From Halotia wernerae (GTDB lineage: Bacteria; Cyanobacteriota; Cyanobacteriia; Cyanobacteriales; Nostocaceae): a DNA stretch of 64,000 nt. Positions 59,404 through 64,000 of this stretch are shown here, in pieces. The notes below the pieces were generated by a model. That model saw only the letters and a program-made list of their open reading frames with translations. It had not been told where the DNA came from and did no database searches. The stretch is taken from positions 36,032 through 100,031 of the forward strand of contig JAYGHB010000100.1 in NCBI GenBank assembly GCA_034931985.1, given 5' to 3'. A program made the translations under genes and the position numbers. The first letter of the stretch is position 1, and every line of letters starts with the position of its first letter.

Positions 59404-61062
59404 TTACGCAGTACTACTTAGAGGGTTTTTCTGTGTTGCTTGTTGATAAATGGTATTTTGCTTCTCTTGTTTATCTAGGACTGGTAATTTAAATAACACT
59501 CCTGCAAAAAACCAATAATAGACAGCTACCGGATCAACATCTAGAGGGTAGTAGTAGGTGTTGTAACTAATAAACAATATAAACACCCATAAAGCAGCTC
59601 CGTAACTGCGGAAATTACGGTTTTTTATAGACCGATATGTCTTAAAGGCAGTGATTGTCAGGGTAGTAACTAAACCGACAAAACCCAGCAATCCCAAAAT
59701 ACCTATTTCGTATAGTACTTTTGGGTAGTAGGTTTCGACAAGTTTTGTTACACCCAATGCACGGGCAGAATTAGTCGCTCGCCCTAAGCCACTTCCTATA
59801 GGGCTATCTACACTTTTCCAATTTTCTTCAAATTGCTGGACGATAAATTCTTGGGGCGGTGAAGCTTCCCAGCGGCTGCTAAAACTATCTAGTCTTTCTT
59901 GGACGACGACAGGGTTAGCGGCCATGGCAATTCCCAGCACTAAAGCGAGACCCACCCCTATGGGAATAAAACGTTTCAGGTTCTTAATTTGACCAGTGAG
60001 CAATAGTAAAATGACAAAGCAGGTGGGTACTAAACCTAAAGCAATTCTCTGTCCAGAAACTACTGCATTGATAAAGACCAAGGCTAAAGAACCTAAACCT
60101 GTCAGTCGCCAAAATATTGAAGGGTCGGTGAAACCTGTAGCAAAGGCAAAAAAGGTACTGGAAATTAAAAACCATGCCCATTGCCAAGGTGCGACAAAGG
60201 TTCCTGGTAAACGAATTACTCCCTGGCTAGGACTATAGACTAGGGAACCACCAAAATAACACCTAGCTTCTAATGTTGCTTTAAATAAAGCACTACCTTC
60301 GGCATTTCTAGTGCCTTCACATACCCCAGTTAGTAGTAACAGATATTGCAGAAATCCTAGCACACAGCAAATAAATATCAGAGAAACCTGTAGGCGCGAT
60401 AAAAACAAAAAATCCCGCTTATTGCGGATGAGATAGTAAGCACAACCAATCAGAGGAACATAACCCAAAAATACTTTCAATCCCAAAATTCCCATACCTA
60501 TGGGTATTTCATTAGGTGGTTTTTCTAAAAGTCCAACGGTCGGTGGATTTAGTTGTTGTCCACCATTAATAAATAGCAATGTTAATAGACATAAGCCTAA
60601 TAAAATAAATAATGGAGTTCTAATCGCTTTGGGAAGAATTAGAGGTAGCCCTTGCTTGCGACAACTTTGCCAAATTGCAATCAAAGCTGGAATGTAAAAA
60701 GCATCTTTGGTCAATTGCAGAATAGGACTGTTGCCAATGTAATAAGTAATAGTACCTCCAAAAGGCACATAAATCAGAAAGGCAAAAAGAGCTTGGCGGG
60801 GATATTTGTAAGAAAGAGATAAGACAAATATTGACAAGACAGCTGGAACTGCTGCCTTAATTCCACCTACTAAAGCAATTAAAATACCAAAGAAGACACC
60901 GCCAAAGCCGGCGGTGGTGAGCAAACTAGTGAGTTCTTTGCGTGCTTGAGTTGCTTTGCGTTTCTGGGCTAACCTTTCTTTGAGGCTAAGGGTGGGAACT
61001 TCCTTTGTAGCCTGTTTTTTTAATTTTTTAGATTTCTGGAATTTGGATTTTAATTTTTGCAT
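59404..61062 (-). CDS. hpsL: O-antigen ligase/polymerase-like membrane protein, HpsL-like
   Basis: This is a 552-residue membrane protein with a basic, Lys-rich start (KLKSKFQKSKKLKKQATK) and about twelve hydrophobic helices. The large periplasmic loop before the last helices (SRWEASPPQEFIVQQFEENW then DSPIGSGLGRATNSARALG) is the Wzy/O-antigen-ligase region. It probably joins polysaccharide units outside the cell membrane. The sequence agrees well with HpsL proteins of Nostocales. It follows the GT-like gene at 61,083 with a 20-base gap. Confidence 0.8.
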   Translation of the reverse strand: MQKLKSKFQKSKKLKKQATKEVPTLSLKERLAQKRKATQARKELTSLLTTAGFGGVFFGILIALVGGIKAAVPAVLSIFVLSLSYKYPRQALFAFLIYVPFGGTITYYIGNSPILQLTKDAFYIPALIAIWQSCRKQGLPLILPKAIRTPLFILLGLCLLTLLFINGGQQLNPPTVGLLEKPPNEIPIGMGILGLKVFLGYVPLIGCAYYLIRNKRDFLFLSRLQVSLIFICCVLGFLQYLLLLTGVCEGTRNAEGSALFKATLEARCYFGGSLVYSPSQGVIRLPGTFVAPWQWAWFLISSTFFAFATGFTDPSIFWRLTGLGSLALVFINAVVSGQRIALGLVPTCFVILLLLTGQIKNLKRFIPIGVGLALVLGIAMAANPVVVQERLDSFSSRWEASPPQEFIVQQFEENWKSVDSPIGSGLGRATNSARALGVTKLVETYYPKVLYEIGILGLLGFVGLVTTLTITAFKTYRSIKNRNFRSYGAALWVFILFISYNTYYYPLDVDPVAVYYWFFAGVLFKLPVLDKQEKQNTIYQQATQKNPLSSTA

Positions 61063-61082
61063 AGCAGCGCCTTCAAGGATAT

Positions 61083-61847
61083 TTAAAAAGTCGTTAATAC
61101 AGAATTTGATAAGTTATACAATCCAAATTCATTTCTAATTGATTCCTTTAATAACCTCCGGTTAAAAATATTAAATTTAAGTCGACTTGAATCATAAAAT
61201 AGGTGTTCTCCTGTTTCTAATACATAAACTGCACCTGCAAATGGTAATGGTTTAATAGCTTGAGAATTATTTTTTAAAATGTCTCTAACTTGTTCATGAT
61301 TTATATAATATTTATAGTACCCATAACCACGGTTATATTCTGCTTGTTCGGGAATATTATTCAAATTGTATCGAATAATATTACAAGTACCGCACATTTT
61401 ATAAAAATTGCTTCTTTTGAGATAAATATATTTACTACCTTCTTGATATTTATAACCTCTATTGATAAACCATCCATTACTATTAGGATTTTGGTTAACA
61501 AACTCAGCTAATTTTTTACTGATACAATCATCAGCATCAACTGCCATCGTATGTGTAGGGAAAAATTGCTGGGCATAGATTAATCCTTTCAATATTTTCC
61601 TTCCCTTGTCTGTATTGCCTTGAGCTACAGAGTTTGTTTCGTTTGCAGGTGGAAAATCAACTTTCAAGTATGTGATGTGAGGATGAGCGAAATCTATTCT
61701 TGGCTTTTCATGACAAACAACAATAACGCGAAAATCAGGTGAAGTTTGATTACAAACTGATTTGATGCATCTTTCAAATAATTTTGTCACGCGCTCCCAA
61801 GATTTGGAGACTTGTGGGCTTTTGAGTGGGATAACAAAAACAAGCAT
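61083..61847 (-). CDS. Glycosyltransferase-like protein
   Basis: This is a 254-residue protein with a GT-A-like start (FVIPLKSPQVSKSWERVTKLFERCIKSVCNQTSPDFRVIVV) and a DAD-type motif in THTMAVDADDCISKKLAEFV, suggesting a nucleotide-sugar/Mn site. The C-terminal half is Tyr/Asn-rich and not typical. I see no named family. It is first in the leftward polysaccharide cluster, 20 bases before hpsL. Substrate unknown. Confidence 0.65.
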   Translation of the reverse strand: MLVFVIPLKSPQVSKSWERVTKLFERCIKSVCNQTSPDFRVIVVCHEKPRIDFAHPHITYLKVDFPPANETNSVAQGNTDKGRKILKGLIYAQQFFPTHTMAVDADDCISKKLAEFVNQNPNSNGWFINRGYKYQEGSKYIYLKRSNFYKMCGTCNIIRYNLNNIPEQAEYNRGYGYYKYYINHEQVRDILKNNSQAIKPLPFAGAVYVLETGEHLFYDSSRLKFNIFNRRLLKESIRNEFGLYNLSNSVLTTF

Positions 61848-61900
61848 CCTAAATTAGTTGATGTAAAGTAACTAAAAAAAACTAAAGTTAAATCATAACT

Positions 61901-62044
61901 TATAGCAGGGGACAGGAGAGAAGTGCGGTCTTCTCCCAAGGGGAGAAGGAGAGACGCTACGCGAACGGGGGAAAGGTTTGAAAGTCTATTGGTGTCCGGG
62001 TTTTATGATCAGTTTATGTCCTAAACTAACTGGCTATCGCTATA
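61901..62044. mobile_element. MITE-like element, family A, copy 4
   Basis: Starts TATAGCAGGGGACAGG, ends GGCTATCGCTATA, with the right half GGTGTCCGGGTTTTATGATC, AGTTTATGTCCTAAACTAAC as in copies 1 and 3. The middle module is AAGTGCGGTCTTCTCCC...GAGACGCTACGCGAAC, shared with copy 3. The rest of the 61,848-62,244 gap is AT-rich and has no gene. Confidence 0.8.
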
Positions 62045-62244
62045 TATCTATAGCAATCTGGTTTTTTTTCTGAATTTACTCCTAGGGCTAGGGAACAGGA
62101 AACAGTAAATAAGGGCATACAGATGTACACCCTTAAAATCGATTTATTGATGGTAAAGATGTTTGAAAATGGTATTGTTCTAGTTAATATGCAGCAAGTG
62201 CTATGAAAAATTAGCTTTGATTAAAAACTTAGATATTAACTAAC

Positions 62245-63708
62245 TCAAATTGCCAAGTGTTGTTGGACTTTGGATACCAATTCATTTGTCCAGTGGTTAG
62301 CAAGTTCAGCATCAGCGGCTTCCACCATCACTCTGATCAGTGGTTCTGTGCCGGAAGCTCTGACTAAAATTCTACCAGCATCACCCATTGCTGCTTCAGC
62401 AAGGGCGATCGCTTGTTGTAAAGGTTGACAATCTTGCCATCCTAAACGGCGATCGCGGTCTACTACCCGTACATTCTTCAATAATTGGGGATAAGTCTGA
62501 AAGCTTTGATCTACCATTTCACCCAGAGAAACACCCGCTTGTTTGACCAAAGCTGCTACATGTAATGCTGTTAACAAGCCATCTCCGGTAATCGCATAAT
62601 GACGGCAAAGAATATGCCCAGATTGTTCGCCGCCTAACATTCCCCCAGTCCGTAGCATTTCTGCTTGCACGTATTGATCGCCGACTGCGGTACGAATCAA
62701 ATTACCGCCCTGTTCTTGCCAAGCCCTCTCAAAACCTAAGTTAGCCATGACAGTGGAAACAATCAGGTTATCTGGCAGTTGTTGCTGTTGTTGAAGATAG
62801 CGTCCCCACAAATAGAGAATGTAATCGCCATTGACTTGTCGTCCGGTATTGTCAACAGCTAACACGCGATCGGCATCGCCATCAAAGGCAAAGCCCAAAT
62901 CGGCGTTGTGTTCTTTGACTGTTGCTTGCAAAATATCCAGGTGAGTAGAACCGCAGTTGACGTTGATGCGATCGCCATCTGCTTCATTATGTAAGCAAAT
63001 TACCTCTGCTCCCATTTTTGTAAATACTGTAGGTGCTAACCCAACTGCTGCACCCCATGCTAAGTCCAAAACTATCTTCAATCCCTGAAGATTAACTTGA
63101 TTCTGGAAGGGTTGTTGCAACGCCTCGCCGTAATCTTTTATTAACTCCAAACGCGAGTAATGCCGTCCGCAATTACTCATCCCGCCTGCATCTAATATCT
63201 GGCCACGCAATCCCGCTTCAATTTCTGCCTGCAATACTTGAGGTAACTTAGCACCATTCCCACCAAAAATTTTAATCCCGTTGTCTTCTGGCGGATTATG
63301 ACTGGCAGAAATCATCACTCCGCCTATAGCTTCACTAAAACTTGTGAGATGAGCAACGCAAGGAGTAGGACATAATCCTAAATGCCAAACTTCTAGACCC
63401 GCTGCTGTTAAGCCTGCACTCAAGGCCATTGCCAACATATCGCCGGAGTTTCTAGAATCTTGTCCCAGAATGACTGGCCCTAATTTATCAGCATGGGTAC
63501 GCAAAACAACACCTGTCCAAAAACCCACTTGCAATGCCAAGGGCGCATTCAGTAATTCTCCGACTTTGCCGCGAATACCATCTGTGCCAAACAAAGAAGT
63601 TGCTGGTAAAGATATTAAATTAAGCCCAAAATTGCTTGTTAGACCTTTTTCAGATCCATCATATCTGGAAGTAGAATGCCCTTGAGTTCGAGCTATAGAT
63701 GAAATCAT
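62245..63708 (-). CDS. glmM: Phosphoglucosamine mutase
   Basis: This enzyme of about 487 residues interconverts glucosamine-6- and -1-phosphate on the way to UDP-GlcNAc for peptidoglycan. The catalytic phosphoserine loop is GGVMISASHNPPEDNGIK, the metal site is FAFDGDADRVLAVD, the sugar loop LGGEQSGHI, and the phosphate-binding end RASGTEPLIRVMVEA. About 45 extra N-terminal residues come before LFGTDGIRG. The ATG at 63,708 has GGAG eleven bases upstream; a GTG at 63,729 is the alternative. Confidence 0.94.
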   Translation of the reverse strand: MISSIARTQGHSTSRYDGSEKGLTSNFGLNLISLPATSLFGTDGIRGKVGELLNAPLALQVGFWTGVVLRTHADKLGPVILGQDSRNSGDMLAMALSAGLTAAGLEVWHLGLCPTPCVAHLTSFSEAIGGVMISASHNPPEDNGIKIFGGNGAKLPQVLQAEIEAGLRGQILDAGGMSNCGRHYSRLELIKDYGEALQQPFQNQVNLQGLKIVLDLAWGAAVGLAPTVFTKMGAEVICLHNEADGDRINVNCGSTHLDILQATVKEHNADLGFAFDGDADRVLAVDNTGRQVNGDYILYLWGRYLQQQQQLPDNLIVSTVMANLGFERAWQEQGGNLIRTAVGDQYVQAEMLRTGGMLGGEQSGHILCRHYAITGDGLLTALHVAALVKQAGVSLGEMVDQSFQTYPQLLKNVRVVDRDRRLGWQDCQPLQQAIALAEAAMGDAGRILVRASGTEPLIRVMVEAADAELANHWTNELVSKVQQHLAI

Positions 63709-64000
63709 AAGTTTAAATGCTCCACACACTCACACCGGAAAATAACACTTTACACTCTAATTCAACAGTTCCAACTGAAATTCCAACTGAAATTCCGACT
63801 GAGACAACTGTTTATCTGTACTATATACTCATTTTTCTAATGAGCATCGGTTACTCAATGGAATATTTCAGTGAAAATACTGAAGTTTCTCACTAATTTA
63901 TTGTTAATATTTTCTATATAAAATATTTTTTCCTCTTTGATATTCCTGACCAAACAAGGCAAAAGTAAAAAGTAAAAAGGCACTCATAAAGAAAAAGAGC
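63709..64000. other. Gene-free end of the window
   Basis: Contains the glmM promoter region, a short tandem GTTCCAACTGAAATTCC-like repeat (about 63,768-63,800), and an (AGTAAAA)n heptamer stretch near 63,962-63,980. No gene seen. Confidence 0.5.

Overview
The window is chromosomal DNA of a cyanobacterium, most likely a filamentous Nostocales-type strain. Supporting signs are the many GCGATCGC (HIP1) octamers, a Calvin-cycle type Gap2, a fused PyrF-PyrE, a Tll0287-like c-heme protein, pentapeptide-repeat and Uma2 families, hormogonium-polysaccharide (hps) type genes, and short heptameric and dispersed palindromic repeats in almost every intergenic gap. About 55 genes and gene remnants can be supported. 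No rRNA, tRNA or CRISPR array was recognised.

Layout. (1) 0-6.7 kb: end of an HdrB-like gene, then a sulfur island. A sulfide:quinone reductase and a DUF3365 c-heme protein run left. A Rieske paralogue, rhodanese, METTL7/TMT1-like methyltransferase, DsrE-like protein and thioredoxin-reductase-like flavoprotein run right. A cysteine-bearing ArsR repressor closes the island. The set suggests sulfide/persulfide sensing, oxidation, relay and methylation. (2) 6.8-13.7 kb: a giant membrane-anchored phosphate-binding-like/DUF4912 protein with a recently duplicated repeat, IS66 debris, a DUF1822 protein, a structured non-coding stretch and a secreted pentapeptide protein. (3) 13.7-25.6 kb: TldE/TldD protease pair, branched-chain amino-acid type ABC permease and binding protein, a SelD-fusion-type flavoprotein lacking SelD, two related pentapeptide proteins, a small membrane protein, and a cupin plus cysteine hydrolase pair. 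(4) 25.6-42.2 kb: amidohydrolase, Uma2 nucleases, a flavin monooxygenase-like protein, then housekeeping genes (PlsC-like, proS, GerMN, ArsR, efp-accB, CYP38-like cyclophilin, thiL, gap2, nadD). (5) 42.6-46.4 kb: murC, murB, YbaB/EbfC, low-molecular-weight phosphatase. (6) 46.4-48.8 kb: a gene graveyard (TnpB, ISAzo13, radical SAM/SPASM and SDR remnants) around an intact nucleoside phosphorylase. (7) 48.8-55.6 kb: EamA and AI-2E transporters, pyrF-pyrE, a cytochrome b, a secreted protein, purB. (8) 55.8-63.7 kb: a five-gene leftward polysaccharide cluster (hpsP, hpsO, hpsN, hpsL types plus one glycosyltransferase-like gene) and glmM.

The most interesting items are the sulfur island, in particular a bacterial homologue of animal thiol methyltransferases next to a three-cysteine SQR and a spare Rieske protein, and a four-copy MITE-like family (TATAGC...GCTATA ends) whose copies carry one of two different internal palindromic modules.
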